A stretch of DNA of 48,405 nt from Pseudomonadota bacterium (GTDB lineage: Bacteria > Desulfobacterota > Desulfobulbia > Desulfobulbales > Desulfurivibrionaceae): positions 1 through 48,405 of the forward strand of contig JAHJRQ010000026.1 of the NCBI GenBank assembly GCA_018830485.1. The letters are read 5' to 3'. Every line of letters begins with the position of its first letter. The stretch's first letter is position 1. This document shows positions 7,509-15,968 of this stretch, in pieces. The notes below the pieces were generated by a model that did no database searches, was not told where the DNA came from, and was given only the letters and a program-made list of their open reading frames with translations. Made by a program: the position numbers and the translations under genes.

Positions 7509-7636
7509 GGCGGTTCCCAAGAAAAAGCGGGGATGCGTCCCCGAAAGCGAAAAGGAAAGACGCTATATTAGACGATTAGCGCACAGGCAACAATGGAGAA
7601 TTTTCCCTTCTTGATTATCGTTAATCTTCCGCAAAT

Positions 7637-7735
7637 CCCCTCTCCCTTGAGGGAGAGGGTCAGGGTGAGGGTGAAGCAGCCGCCAGTTACCCCCTCTCCC
7701 CGGCCCTCTCCCCCACAAAGCGAGGGAGAGGGGGG
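7637..7735. repeat. GC-rich double-hairpin repeat (CCCTCTCCC family)
   Basis: Two hairpins share the same arm: CCCTCTCCC-TTGA-GGGAGAGGG (7638-7659), and CCCTCTCCC (7704-7712) paired with GGGAGAGGG (7724-7732). This is a common intergenic palindrome type in proteobacteria. The gap 7509-7974 holds this repeat and no gene that I would call; the frame across it is simply the repeat read through. Confidence 0.8.
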
Positions 7736-7974
7736 ATTTCGCAGGGGAACGACGCGCCGTGCCCCTGCTATTATTTTGCAAAAGGCTCTCTTGAGTACAA
7801 ATTACGTCTTGTGGAAGATGAGCGCTAATCAGGTTTCTCTTTGATTCGTGTGCGTAATGCTTGCGATAATGTGTGGAAAAAGGCATGATGAATCCATGAG
7901 TAGCGCCGCTTCCAGGGCATTGGAGTTCGCCGGCCGCGGTGCGGTCCTAACCTCAACCATCAGGAGTATCAATC

Positions 7975-8094
7975 ATGAGTAAAGCCAAGGACACCCAGAA
8001 AGCAGTGAAGAAGGAACCGGCCAAGACCATGAAGGAAAAGAAGGCAGCCAAGCAGGCCAAAAAAGGCGAAAAAACCAAATTCACCCCGCAATGA
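7975..8094 (+). CDS. Small lysine-rich protein of unknown function (39 residues)
   Basis: The ATG at 7975 is preceded by CAGGAG eight bases upstream. The 39-residue product is highly basic (14 Lys, no Cys, no membrane segment) and has an AVKKEPAKTMKEKKAAKQAKK core before a short KFTPQ end. I recall similar tiny Lys/Ala-rich proteins annotated as hypothetical in other proteobacteria, but I cannot name a family. Nucleic-acid binding is only a guess from the charge. It stands alone between two repeats. Confidence 0.6.
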   Translation: MSKAKDTQKAVKKEPAKTMKEKKAAKQAKKGEKTKFTPQ

Positions 8095-8130
8095 TAGGCG
8101 GAGGCGGCTGCTTCTGGCAATGCCGTTTTT

Positions 8131-8246
8131 GATTGCCACTAATCTTCAGTCGGTTTTTTAACGTCATTCCCGCGCAGGCGGGAATCCAGAGGAATTCGCC
8201 AGGTCGCATGGATTCCCGCCTGCGCGGGAATGACTTGGCTGTGCCA
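8131..8246 (+). repeat. 116-bp dispersed element, copy A
   Basis: Contains two inverted copies of ATTCCCGCGCAGGCGGGAAT and conserved flanks (GATTGCCACTAATCTTCAG on the left, GACTTGGCTGTGCCA on the right). It matches the reverse complement of 22113-22228 over its full 116 bases at about 90 per cent identity by eye. It looks like a small non-autonomous mobile element. Beyond it, 8317-8351 holds a GGCGG...CCGCC dyad followed by Ts on the plus strand, a possible terminator. Confidence 0.85.
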
Positions 8247-8367
8247 AACGAACAGCCGAAAATCGTATTTATCACCATGTTGCCCCGCCAGTTGTTAATA
8301 TGGCGAAAATTTGTACAGGCGGTTGCGGCGCAAAGCCCGGCCGCCTTTTTTGCGTGCGGGGTTCTGG

Positions 8368-9375
8368 CTATTTCGGCCGGATTTCCTGTTTGAGCAGGCA
8401 GCAGGAGATTCGATGGCGCGGGCTGCCGTCCGGCAGGTATTCAAGGTTGCCGGGTTGCAGGAGTTTGTTCATCACGCAGCCTTCGGGGATATTCAGCGAA
8501 AAGAGCCGTTTTTCGGTGATCCCGCTGTTTTCAATGAGGCAGTTTTCCTCGATGCGGAAGGTGTGCAGGGGGAAATCCTCGCACAGCGGGCAGAGATAGA
8601 CCCTGCCATTGGGAAAGATGAAGTAGTTCTCCGCCACATTGCCTGCGCACTGAAACTCCTCCCCCGGCTCCAGAAAAACCTTGGGGTAGATGACATGGAT
8701 GCCCCGTCGGGCCGCATCCTTGGCCACCCCCGGGATCACAGCCAGCCACTCCTCCGGGGAAACCTGGAGCCTCGCTTCCTGTTCGCTTGCTGATTTGCCG
8801 CGCAACCCGATGACCTGGATGAAAAACCGCTTGCAGCCCAACCGCTCCAGCAGCGGGGGCATCGCCGCCAGATGGGCGATGTTCAGTTGGCTCACCGTGT
8901 AGATCACGCTCACCTCAAAGCCCAGTCCAATGGCTTTTTGAAGATTCCCGGTGCAGGTGGCGAAAACCCCCTCCCCGCGAAGCCCATCGTTGACCGCCGG
9001 GTTCGGTCCGTCCAGGCTGAAGCTGAGCACCGCCTCTTCGGGCTTGAGCCGGTTGAGCAGGTCGTGGTGCAGAAAGCCGTTTGAATCCACGGTGATGGTC
9101 TTGTAGCCTAAGGCCCGGGCATGGCGGATGCCGTGGATCAGGTCCGGGTGCAGGGTCGGTTCGCCGCCCAGGAAGATGACGTTGCTTTCCTTTTTGGGAT
9201 CATAAAACAGGGTGAGCCATTGCTCCATGGTTTCGCGGGAAACAGTGCCGGTGCCGTGCTGGGACGGGTTGATGTAGCAATGTTTGCACGCGAGGTTGCA
9301 GGCGGTGAGGATGTGGAAGAAGATATTGCGCTCGTGGGGCTTGAAGTGCAGGGTCTTGGCGACGGGCTGGTTCAT
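8368..9375 (-). CDS. Radical SAM protein
   Basis: The 335-residue protein has the radical SAM cluster motif CNLACKHC (Cys26, Cys30, Cys33) and FLGGEPTLHPDL, the GGE SAM-binding motif, then SFSLDGPNPAVNDGLRG as in peptide- or cofactor-modifying family members. The C-terminal part has further cysteines (FQCAGN, YLCPLCEDF, SCCLLKQ) that may bind an auxiliary cluster as in SPASM/Twitch proteins, although the spacing is not the classic pattern. It starts 12 bases after the deaminase gene, so the two are probably co-translated; no clear ribosome site is seen. No precursor peptide gene is evident next to it. The substrate is unknown. Confidence 0.85.
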   Translation of the reverse strand: MNQPVAKTLHFKPHERNIFFHILTACNLACKHCYINPSQHGTGTVSRETMEQWLTLFYDPKKESNVIFLGGEPTLHPDLIHGIRHARALGYKTITVDSNGFLHHDLLNRLKPEEAVLSFSLDGPNPAVNDGLRGEGVFATCTGNLQKAIGLGFEVSVIYTVSQLNIAHLAAMPPLLERLGCKRFFIQVIGLRGKSASEQEARLQVSPEEWLAVIPGVAKDAARRGIHVIYPKVFLEPGEEFQCAGNVAENYFIFPNGRVYLCPLCEDFPLHTFRIEENCLIENSGITEKRLFSLNIPEGCVMNKLLQPGNLEYLPDGSPRHRISCCLLKQEIRPK

Positions 9376-9387
9376 GGCGGGGGCTGT

Positions 9388-9897
9388 TCAGGGCTGGGCC
9401 AGGGTGTAATCTGCCAGCTGGCTGTTCTGCCAGTAGTTGTTTTCCGGGCTGGAGAAAAAGGTTTTGAAAAGGTCCAGGCTTTCCTGGCGCAGGACATGGG
9501 GCAGGATGTGCACCTCCGTTTCCATGGCCTGGTACAGGGGGGTGAGATGTGCAAGCTGCAACCCCGTGCCGCCGCCCATGGCGTCTTCATACCCGTAGAC
9601 AAAGGTGCGGATGCCGTTGAGCAGCATGGTGGAGTAGCACATGAGGCAGGGCTCCATGGTGGAATAGACCGTGAGGGTATCGCGGGCGATATCCGGCCTG
9701 CGGGCCAGCAGATCGCGCAGGGCGACGATCTCGGCATGGTCCAGCTCGTTGGCTGTTTCGCTCCGGCTGTTGGCGCGCCTGCCGAAAGCCACCGGTTCGT
9801 TGCCGGCAACAATGACGGCGCCAACCGGAAATTCTTTGCAGGTAAGGGCTTGTTGCGCCTGTTGCAGGGCAAGGCGCATGAATGTCTCGTGCTGCAT
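9388..9897 (-). CDS. Zinc-dependent nucleoside/cytidine deaminase-family protein (TadA/guanine deaminase-like)
   Basis: The 169-residue protein has the zinc deaminase motifs: HAE at 54-56 (Glu is the proton shuttle) and PCLMC at 83-87. VGAVIV and GRRANSRSETANELDHAEIVAL match the TadA/guanine-deaminase/CMP group. The C-terminal 70 residues differ from tRNA-specific TadA, so a free base or nucleoside, or a modified compound, is a likelier substrate. AAGGA lies upstream of the ATG at 9897. It is the first gene of a two-gene unit with the radical SAM protein. Confidence 0.8.
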   Translation of the reverse strand: MQHETFMRLALQQAQQALTCKEFPVGAVIVAGNEPVAFGRRANSRSETANELDHAEIVALRDLLARRPDIARDTLTVYSTMEPCLMCYSTMLLNGIRTFVYGYEDAMGGGTGLQLAHLTPLYQAMETEVHILPHVLRQESLDLFKTFFSSPENNYWQNSQLADYTLAQP

Positions 9898-10065
9898 GGA
9901 AATCCTTTTTCATGAGAGGTGAATTTGTATTACCAGTCTGCCCGGAGGCCGTCAAGCCGGAAAGCGAGCGAAATTCCACGCTGGCGAGGAGCAGGGAATG
10001 CTTGAAAAACGCCCAAAAATAGAGTATTGAGTGCGCTGCACACCAAAAAAAGCGAGGAGAAAACA

Positions 10066-10368
10066 ATGAACGCGGAAGATACGCAATGCATTCCCTATGA
10101 GGTGGCCAAGAAGCTGGTCGGCGCGGTGATGGAAGAGGAGCACCTGCACGAGACCAACCGGAGGGTGTTGACCGTGTACGGCACCAACGACCAGGAGATC
10201 TGCTGGTTCGACGCCGAGGATATCTTTACCGAGATGGCTCAGAGCGAGGGCGGGATTCCCAGAAATGAAGATGACATGAAGGCCAAGGCCGTGGAGCTGA
10301 TCCTGCACCAGATTCCGAAATGGGCGGTGGAGGATCTGCTCATCAAGATGGGGCTTGAAAAGAAGTAA
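10066..10368 (+). CDS. Conserved-looking hypothetical protein (100 residues)
   Basis: The ATG at 10066 follows GAGGAG with six bases between, a good site; the frame is open from 10027 but has no such site earlier. The product is acidic and soluble, predicted mostly helical (EVAKKLVGAVMEEEHLHETNRRV, then ...AVELILHQIPKWAVEDLLIKMG), with two Trp and two Cys and no membrane segment. I do not recognise the family. It is divergent from the deaminase and convergent with the SDR gene, ending just before a 34-bp inverted repeat. Confidence 0.7.
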   Translation: MNAEDTQCIPYEVAKKLVGAVMEEEHLHETNRRVLTVYGTNDQEICWFDAEDIFTEMAQSEGGIPRNEDDMKAKAVELILHQIPKWAVEDLLIKMGLEKK

Positions 10369-10395
10369 GAGTCGAAAGGTAATGGAATCGCAAAA

Positions 10396-10486
10396 AAAAG
10401 AGTGCTTCGACAGGCTCAGCACGAACGGATATTCGTCTTAATGTATTGATGTTCCGTTCGTGCTGAGCCTGTCGAAGCACTCTTTT
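10396..10486. repeat. 34-bp perfect inverted repeat between convergent genes, likely bidirectional terminator
   Basis: The left arm 10396-10429 and right arm 10453-10486 are exact reverse complements, separated by 23 bases, and carry the widespread GCTTCGACAGGCTCAGCACG palindrome. An A tract on the left and a T tract on the right make it terminator-like in both directions. The right end overlaps the last bases of the SDR stop codon (10485-10487). Confidence 0.9.
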
Positions 10487-11297
10487 ACTCCACTCCAGGC
10501 GGCATGGGCGGGATTTCTTCTCCGCCCAGCACATAGCCGCCGTCCATCCGCAGCACCGCCCCGGTCATGTAAGTGGCGTCTTGCAGCAGAAAGAAGATTG
10601 CCGCGATGATTTCTTCGATTTTCCCGGTCCGTTTGAGCAGGATATGCTCACGGATCGCGGTCTGTTGTTCTCCGCTGAGCAGGTTCCATCCCCGGGTCTG
10701 TTCGGCGTGTCTGGTCTCAAAAAAACCCAGCATCAACTCATTGACCCGCACGTTGGGAGCGCCTTCCCTGGCCCAGGTTTCCGTAAAGGAGGAGATGGCG
10801 CGATTGGCCGCTGCGTAGCCATCGTTGAAGATGAGCCCTGCCGGACCCAAGCGGCCGACAATCCCGGCAATGGAAGAAAGGGTGATGACCGCGGCTTCCG
10901 GGTTTTTGCATAAAAGCGGCAGGGCGGAGCGCATGACCCACCATTTGGCCCGCAGGGTGGTGGCCATTTCCAGCTCCCATTGCTCCGGGGTGTAGGGGCC
11001 GTGGACAATGGGCATGCCGCCGCGTTCGATATTGTTGATCAGGAGGTGGAGTCCGCCGTAGCGGGTTTGGATGGTGGAGAAAAGTTCCTGGATGGCCGCG
11101 GGTTCGCGCAGGTCGACCTTGACCGCGAGGTGATCGCCAAGGGCGGCAAGCTCTTGCTGCATAAGAGCGGCTTCTTCCGGCCAGTCGTGGTGGGTAAGCA
11201 CCACCGTGGCTCCACCCTTGGCCAAGGCAAAGCCGATGGCCTTGCCTATCCCCTTTGCCCCTCCGAGAACAAGGGCTGTTTTGCCTTGAAGTTTCAT
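10485..11297 (-). CDS. SDR-family (short-chain dehydrogenase/reductase) protein with altered catalytic residues
   Basis: The 270-residue protein has the SDR Rossmann start TALVLGGAKGIGKAIG (glycine motif about 12-18), the central strand LLINNI with the NNAG motif changed to NNIE, catalytic Ser in TLSSIAG (141/142) and Tyr161. The usual YxxxK is YAAAN (N165), so the lysine that lowers the tyrosine pKa is missing. The upstream catalytic Asn position also reads Thr (MATTLRAK). The end, YMTGAVLRMDGGYVLGG, is classical. In active family members this fold reduces carbonyls with NAD(P)H. Here activity is doubtful or atypical. It sits alone, downstream (in transcription) of the lytic transglycosylase. 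Confidence 0.85.
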   Translation of the reverse strand: MKLQGKTALVLGGAKGIGKAIGFALAKGGATVVLTHHDWPEEAALMQQELAALGDHLAVKVDLREPAAIQELFSTIQTRYGGLHLLINNIERGGMPIVHGPYTPEQWELEMATTLRAKWWVMRSALPLLCKNPEAAVITLSSIAGIVGRLGPAGLIFNDGYAAANRAISSFTETWAREGAPNVRVNELMLGFFETRHAEQTRGWNLLSGEQQTAIREHILLKRTGKIEEIIAAIFFLLQDATYMTGAVLRMDGGYVLGGEEIPPMPPGVE

Positions 11298-11334
11298 CAG
11301 CGATCCAAGCCTCTGGCAATAGCGGGGGAACGGA

Positions 11335-12888
11335 TTAACTCTTTTTGCCGTCTCCGGTTTTCTTGGGCGAGGGCGCCGGAGATTTCTTTTTCTTTTCTTT
11401 CTTGACTGCGGACGGCGATTTTTTTCCCTTTGCCGAAGGGGGAGCCGCTTTTTTTTGCGATTTTTTTGCCGGCTTTTTCTGTGTGAGGCTGCGGGCTTTT
11501 TTCTTCGTGTCGGCGACAGGGACGGAGGGTTCCACGCTCAAGGAAAGCAGGGGGATGCTGGCCGCATTCCGGTCCAGGTGGAGCGGTTCGTCGCTCAGTT
11601 TGTAGTCGGTGGTTTGATAGGGGATGCGCAGGCGTTGTCCCAGGGAGAGCCGCTCCTGCTCAAGATTGTTGGCCTTCAACAGGGCGGTTTTGCTCAGCTT
11701 GTATTTTTTGCGGATGGTGGTCAGGGTTTCCCCGCGTTTCACCACATGCGTATCGAACTTGGTGACCGTGACCACGCGAACCTTGGGCAGGTTCGCGATC
11801 ACCGACTCCTTCATGCCCGGCGGCACTCGCAACGGGTAATCCGCTTCGGAGGGCGGGGTGATGGACTTGGACAAATGCCGGTTGAGGGCGAGAATTTCCT
11901 CGTCGGGAAGATTGCACGCCAGGGCGACGGCCTTGATCGGGGTGCCGCGCGGCACAAGGACAGTTTCGTACTCCAGCGGCTCATCGTAATCAATGTTGTC
12001 AAACCCGTATTTTTCCGGATCCTTGGCAATCATGATGGCGGCGATGAGTTGCGGGACATAGAGCTTGGTTTCCGAATGGATGTACTGGCTCTTGGCAACC
12101 TCCCAGAAATCGTCGGTGTCGGACTGCTTCATCGCTTTTTTGATTCGTCCTTCCCCTGCATTATAGGCGGCAACCGCCAGATGCCAGTCGTCAAACATCT
12201 TGTGCAGGTTTAAGAGATAGGCCGCCGCCGCCTTGGTCGATTTTACCGGATCGCGCCGTTCGTCAACATACTTGTTGACCTCCAATCCGTAGCTCTGGCC
12301 GGTGGCCCGCATGAACTGCCAGGTGCCCACGGCGCTGGCCCGCGAGATGGCGGTTTGATTGAAGCCGCTTTCGATCATGGGCAGATAGGCCAGATCCTGG
12401 GGCAGTCCCGCCTTGGCGAATTCCTCCTTGATCATGGGCAGATAGCGGGACGAGCGGGCGAGCCAGCGGGCAAAGGTCTTACGGTGGCGGTTCGTGAAAA
12501 AATCCAGGTAGTATTCCACCTGGTCGTTCATGGCGAGGGGGAAATCGTAGGATTCGGTCTCTTCCCCCGAGCTGAGCAACGGCAGTGCATCCCAAGCGCT
12601 GAGTTTCGCCAGCTCGCGTATTTCCGGACTGACGGCCAGTTGCAACGCCTGGGGGCTTGCCTCTTCCGGTTCCGGGGTCGGTTTTTCCTCTGGCTGGGCA
12701 GGTTTTTGGGGTTGTGCGGCAGGGGCGGTTTTCTGTGTATACACCCTGGGCACCGGCTCTGGGACGATCAAGGCGGTACTCTGATTTCCCAGCGGCGCGC
12801 AGGCGGTGAAGCTGCCCAGAACCAAAGCGGCGAACGCCAGGAGCAGAAAGAGCTTGGAAAAGGGAGAGGAGGGGAACCTGGAAACCAT
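11335..12888 (-). CDS. mltD: Membrane-bound lytic murein transglycosylase, MltD-like, with LysM domain
   Basis: The roughly 517-residue protein starts with a lipoprotein-type signal (KLFLLLAFAALVLGSFTAC, lipid-anchored Cys about 30). A Pro/Glu/Ala-rich spacer (about 45-85) precedes an SLT catalytic domain (about 160-275) with catalytic Glu173 in LPMIESGFN and the motifs SAVGTWQFM and AVAAYNAGEGRIKKA. A LysM peptidoglycan-binding domain follows (VVKRGETLTTIRKKYKLSKTALLKANNL). The protein ends in a very basic Lys/Ser/Pro tail of about 60 residues, unusual for MltD. The frame extends to 12990; I chose ATG 12888 because the signal peptide then starts normally, but no strong ribosome site marks it. 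It cleaves the peptidoglycan glycan strand to leave 1,6-anhydro ends. Confidence 0.85.
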   Translation of the reverse strand: MVSRFPSSPFSKLFLLLAFAALVLGSFTACAPLGNQSTALIVPEPVPRVYTQKTAPAAQPQKPAQPEEKPTPEPEEASPQALQLAVSPEIRELAKLSAWDALPLLSSGEETESYDFPLAMNDQVEYYLDFFTNRHRKTFARWLARSSRYLPMIKEEFAKAGLPQDLAYLPMIESGFNQTAISRASAVGTWQFMRATGQSYGLEVNKYVDERRDPVKSTKAAAAYLLNLHKMFDDWHLAVAAYNAGEGRIKKAMKQSDTDDFWEVAKSQYIHSETKLYVPQLIAAIMIAKDPEKYGFDNIDYDEPLEYETVLVPRGTPIKAVALACNLPDEEILALNRHLSKSITPPSEADYPLRVPPGMKESVIANLPKVRVVTVTKFDTHVVKRGETLTTIRKKYKLSKTALLKANNLEQERLSLGQRLRIPYQTTDYKLSDEPLHLDRNAASIPLLSLSVEPSVPVADTKKKARSLTQKKPAKKSQKKAAPPSAKGKKSPSAVKKEKKKKSPAPSPKKTGDGKKS

Positions 12889-12990
12889 TGGGTGTGTATG
12901 CAAGCCGTGTTCCCCTGTTGCGGTATGCCGTCGTTTAAAAATAACCATAGAAAGTGAATGCCGAGACCGGTACAAGGAGTCGTGATGCAC

Positions 12991-13566
12991 TGGCGAAAAA
13001 TGGGATGGTTATTTGGTGACGGCTCCTTGGTTTTCAGGCGTTAACCGTGCCGGTAAGCCTGGGCGGGAATCGGTGAATGGTTCTTGCAGACTGGGGCAAC
13101 GGTGCCGGAATTTTCCGGGGAGCAATTTTTGCAGTACACCAGAATAACGCTCAGCCACTTTTACAGGACAACCTCTTTTTCTGCAACCAAAAAACAGGGA
13201 TCAGCGTCTTTGGTTTTTCTATTTGCTGAATTATTTAAGCAGGTTAAGTAGTGCCCTGTTCCGGGTGCAGCAGGGCGTGCTGTTCCCGCGGCAACACGGA
13301 GTTCCTCCCTGCGGAAGAGGAGTTTGCAATTTCAGGAAAATCCCCCGGCGCGATTCTTAATCGAACATATGGTGGGAAAAAAGGGGCGTTATGTCGATGC
13401 GCCCTGTGGCTCCATTGCGTGGCGCGGCAAGAAAAAACTTGCAATATTCATTGATGTTTGCGCAGGATGGAAGCATAATATGTTACTTTCTCCCTGCTTC
13501 CCGGGGAAGAGGGCGTTGTTTCCCGCGGGTAGTTGATTTTTTTTTCGCTTTGCAAGGAGTGCTTGT
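12991..13566. other. 576-bp gap between the lytic transglycosylase and cheA
   Basis: No gene is supported; short open frames here lack ribosome sites and family features. The gap must hold the divergent promoters of the transglycosylase and the chemotaxis operon. The best sigma-54-like string I find is GGGGAGCAATTTTTGCA near 13117-13133 (GG-N10-GC), but the -24 half is poor and it lies over 400 bases before cheA. I would not call it. Confidence 0.4.
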
Positions 13567-15876
13567 ATGACAAATGGTCATAAACCATTATCGGATCTTC
13601 TCGATGAAATGGCCTTGAAGATTCTGATGATTGAACCGGGTGACCTTTCCATTGTGGGAGAGTTGCTTGACCTGATCGAGCAGTTGTTGCCAGGGCGCGC
13701 AGCCGCCGATACGCCGGTGGTTATCCAGCGAATGGCTGTCGCGTTCAAGGGCGCTCTTGAAAAATTTATCATGGGCGAACTGGCCGATTCCGCGGAAAAC
13801 TATGAGTATCTCGGTCAGTGCATCACCGAAATGCAGGAATCTGCCCGGAAAGAGGGACATCCCGGCGAAAATATTCTTGCCCAATTCTGCGATAACATGA
13901 AAAAAATCGGCCTTGCCGTGGATCCCTCCTCGCTGGTGGGCGGCACCGCCGCGGCTTTTGCCGGGAAGGGTGAGGAGAAGGACGGGCTTAAGGCAGAGGA
14001 AGAATGCCTTGTTGCAGCATCTTCGCTCGCTTCCGCTTCGGCGCAGCCATCCGGGGGAGGCGGAGCGGGTCAGGAGGCAATTCCCGATTTCCTGCAGGAC
14101 ACGGATCTGCTTGCCGGGTTCATCGAGGAGGCATTCGAGCATCTCGAATCCATCGAAGTCAACGTGCTGGAGTTGGAGCAGAGCCCGGACGACATGGAGA
14201 TCATCAATAATATCTTCCGGCCGTTCCATACGATCAAGGGCGTCTCCGGCTTTCTCAACCTGAAAACCATCAACAGGCTTGCCCATGCCACGGAAAATCT
14301 GCTGGATGATGTGCGCAATGGCAAGCGGCCCATGGATTCCGCGGTTATCGACATCGTCCTGACCGTTGGTGACGCGCTGAAATCCATGGTTGAAGACATC
14401 AAGGATGTCTTGCAGAACGGGCCGGCAAATTACAAGGATACCGATATCAGCGGCTTTCTGGTGAATATTACCCGGTTGCAAGAGGGAGGGGCTGAAGCCC
14501 CGCCGGTTGAACAGATCTCTGCTCCAGAGCCGGTTTCCCGACCGGAGGTTTTCGACCCCGAGGAAGAGGCTGAGCCGCCAGCCGTCGAGGAGGAAGCCCC
14601 CGTTGCTCCGTCCAGGCCGGCCACTGCCAGAGGGGGCGTGCAGCCTGCCTCCGTCCCGAGGGTTGAACCCCCGGCGAGTTCCGCCGCCCGCGTCTCTGCT
14701 GATTCGGGCTCGAAAAAAATCGGCGCCTCCATCAAGGTTGACGTGGAAAAACTCGATGCCCTGGTGAATGCGGTGGGAGAGCTGGTGATCATGCAGTCGC
14801 TGGTCCGCCAGAACAAGCTCGTATCCCGGATCGCCGATCCCAAGCTCACCAAGGATTTTTCCCAACTGACCCGGATTACTTCCGAGCTGCAGCGCACGGC
14901 CATGTCCATGCGCATGGTTCCCATCAAGCAAACCTTCGATAAAATGATTCGGTTGGTCCGGGATCTTTCCAAAAAATCCGGAAAGAAGGTTGACCTGATC
15001 ATGGAAGGCGCCGACACCGAGATTGACCGCAATATGGTCGATTCGATCTATGACCCGCTTGTCCACATGATGCGAAACTCCGTGGACCATGGCATCTCTC
15101 CCCCGGCCGACCGGGCGCAGTTCGGCAAGCCGGAAACCGGCACCGTTCATCTTCGCGCCTATCAGAAGGGCGGCAGCATGATGATCGAGATCGAGGACGA
15201 TGGCCAGGGCCTCAACACCACAAAAATCAGGCAAAAAGCCATTGAGCGCGGTTTGATCAGCGAATCCGAGGCCCTGTCTGATTATGAATTGAACAACCTT
15301 ATTTTTCTTCCGGGGTTTTCCACGGCCGAAAAGATTACCGATGTTTCCGGCCGCGGGGTGGGCATGGATGTGGTGAAAAAGGCGGTGGAAAAGCTGCGGG
15401 GCAAGGTGGAGGTCCAAAGCCAGTCGGGCAAGGGTTCCCTCTTCGTGATCCGCCTGCCTTTGACCTTGGCGATCATCGACGGGATCATTGTCCGGGTCGG
15501 CAGTGAACGGTACATCATTCCGACCATTGCCATTCAGGAGTCAATGCATCCCGAGGAAAAAAATTACAGCACCGTGCATGGCCGAGGCGAGAACCTCTTG
15601 GTGCGGGGCGATCTGGTGCCCATTATCAGGCTGTATGAAATTTTCGGCGTAGCCCCCACCTATACCGACCCTTGCGACGCCATTGTCGTTGTGGTGGAGA
15701 ACGAGGGGAGGCGTCGCGCCTTGATGGTGGATGAACTTCTGGGCAAGGAAGAGGTGGTAATCAAGAATCTCGGCGGCCTTGATGTGCCTGGCGTTGCCGG
15801 CGGGACCATTCTTGGCGACGGCAGGGTCGGTCTTATCCTTGACCTGGCTGGAGTCATGGCCAGCAAGGCTGATTGA
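13567..15876 (+). CDS. cheA: Chemotaxis histidine kinase CheA with an extra N-terminal domain
   Basis: The 769-residue kinase phosphorylates CheY and CheB in response to receptor signals. Residues 1 to about 150 form an extra helical domain not seen in standard CheA. The HPt (P1) domain is about 178-285, with phospho-accepting His221 in FRPFHTIKGVSGFL. A long Pro/Glu linker (about 305-385) replaces any recognisable P2 (CheY/CheB-binding) domain. P3 dimerisation is about 386-450, and P4 ATPase has the N box HMMRNSVDHG (500-509), G1 DDGQG (544-548) and G2 GRGVGMD (595-601). The P5 CheW-like domain runs to the end. AAGGAG lies seven bases before the ATG. First gene of an eight-gene operon. Confidence 0.95.
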   Translation: MTNGHKPLSDLLDEMALKILMIEPGDLSIVGELLDLIEQLLPGRAAADTPVVIQRMAVAFKGALEKFIMGELADSAENYEYLGQCITEMQESARKEGHPGENILAQFCDNMKKIGLAVDPSSLVGGTAAAFAGKGEEKDGLKAEEECLVAASSLASASAQPSGGGGAGQEAIPDFLQDTDLLAGFIEEAFEHLESIEVNVLELEQSPDDMEIINNIFRPFHTIKGVSGFLNLKTINRLAHATENLLDDVRNGKRPMDSAVIDIVLTVGDALKSMVEDIKDVLQNGPANYKDTDISGFLVNITRLQEGGAEAPPVEQISAPEPVSRPEVFDPEEEAEPPAVEEEAPVAPSRPATARGGVQPASVPRVEPPASSAARVSADSGSKKIGASIKVDVEKLDALVNAVGELVIMQSLVRQNKLVSRIADPKLTKDFSQLTRITSELQRTAMSMRMVPIKQTFDKMIRLVRDLSKKSGKKVDLIMEGADTEIDRNMVDSIYDPLVHMMRNSVDHGISPPADRAQFGKPETGTVHLRAYQKGGSMMIEIEDDGQGLNTTKIRQKAIERGLISESEALSDYELNNLIFLPGFSTAEKITDVSGRGVGMDVVKKAVEKLRGKVEVQSQSGKGSLFVIRLPLTLAIIDGIIVRVGSERYIIPTIAIQESMHPEEKNYSTVHGRGENLLVRGDLVPIIRLYEIFGVAPTYTDPCDAIVVVVENEGRRRALMVDELLGKEEVVIKNLGGLDVPGVAGGTILGDGRVGLILDLAGVMASKAD

Positions 15877-15968
15877 GTTTTTTGCAAACAGGCGGAATTG
15901 GGGAATGTTTTCATCCCCAGGGGCTGGATAAATGCCCTGTGGGTCTTTCATGAAAAAGGAGGATGTTG

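Noticed and set aside
6255-7571. Long plus-strand open frame opposite hisHF (438 codons)
   Set aside because: It lies entirely over the clear HisH-HisF gene, is rich in Gly/Val/Asp as expected for the complement of GC-rich coding sequence, and has no motif.
7563-7886. Open frame across the CCCTCTCCC repeat
   Set aside because: Its amino acids come from the palindromic repeat and it has no ribosome site.
8300-8360. GCGCAAAGCCCGGCC string reminiscent of the c-di-GMP-I riboswitch core
   Set aside because: Only one conserved block is present; the GCACAGGGCAAACC arm and the tetraloop-receptor stem are missing, and no gene follows in the right direction.
13117-13133. Sigma-54-like GG-N10-GC string in the gap before cheA
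   Set aside because: The -24 element is poor (GGGAGC for TGGCAC) and it lies over 400 bases from cheA.
13588-15417. 609-codon minus-strand open frame opposite cheA
   Set aside because: Shadow of cheA; the plus strand has every kinase box and a good ribosome site.
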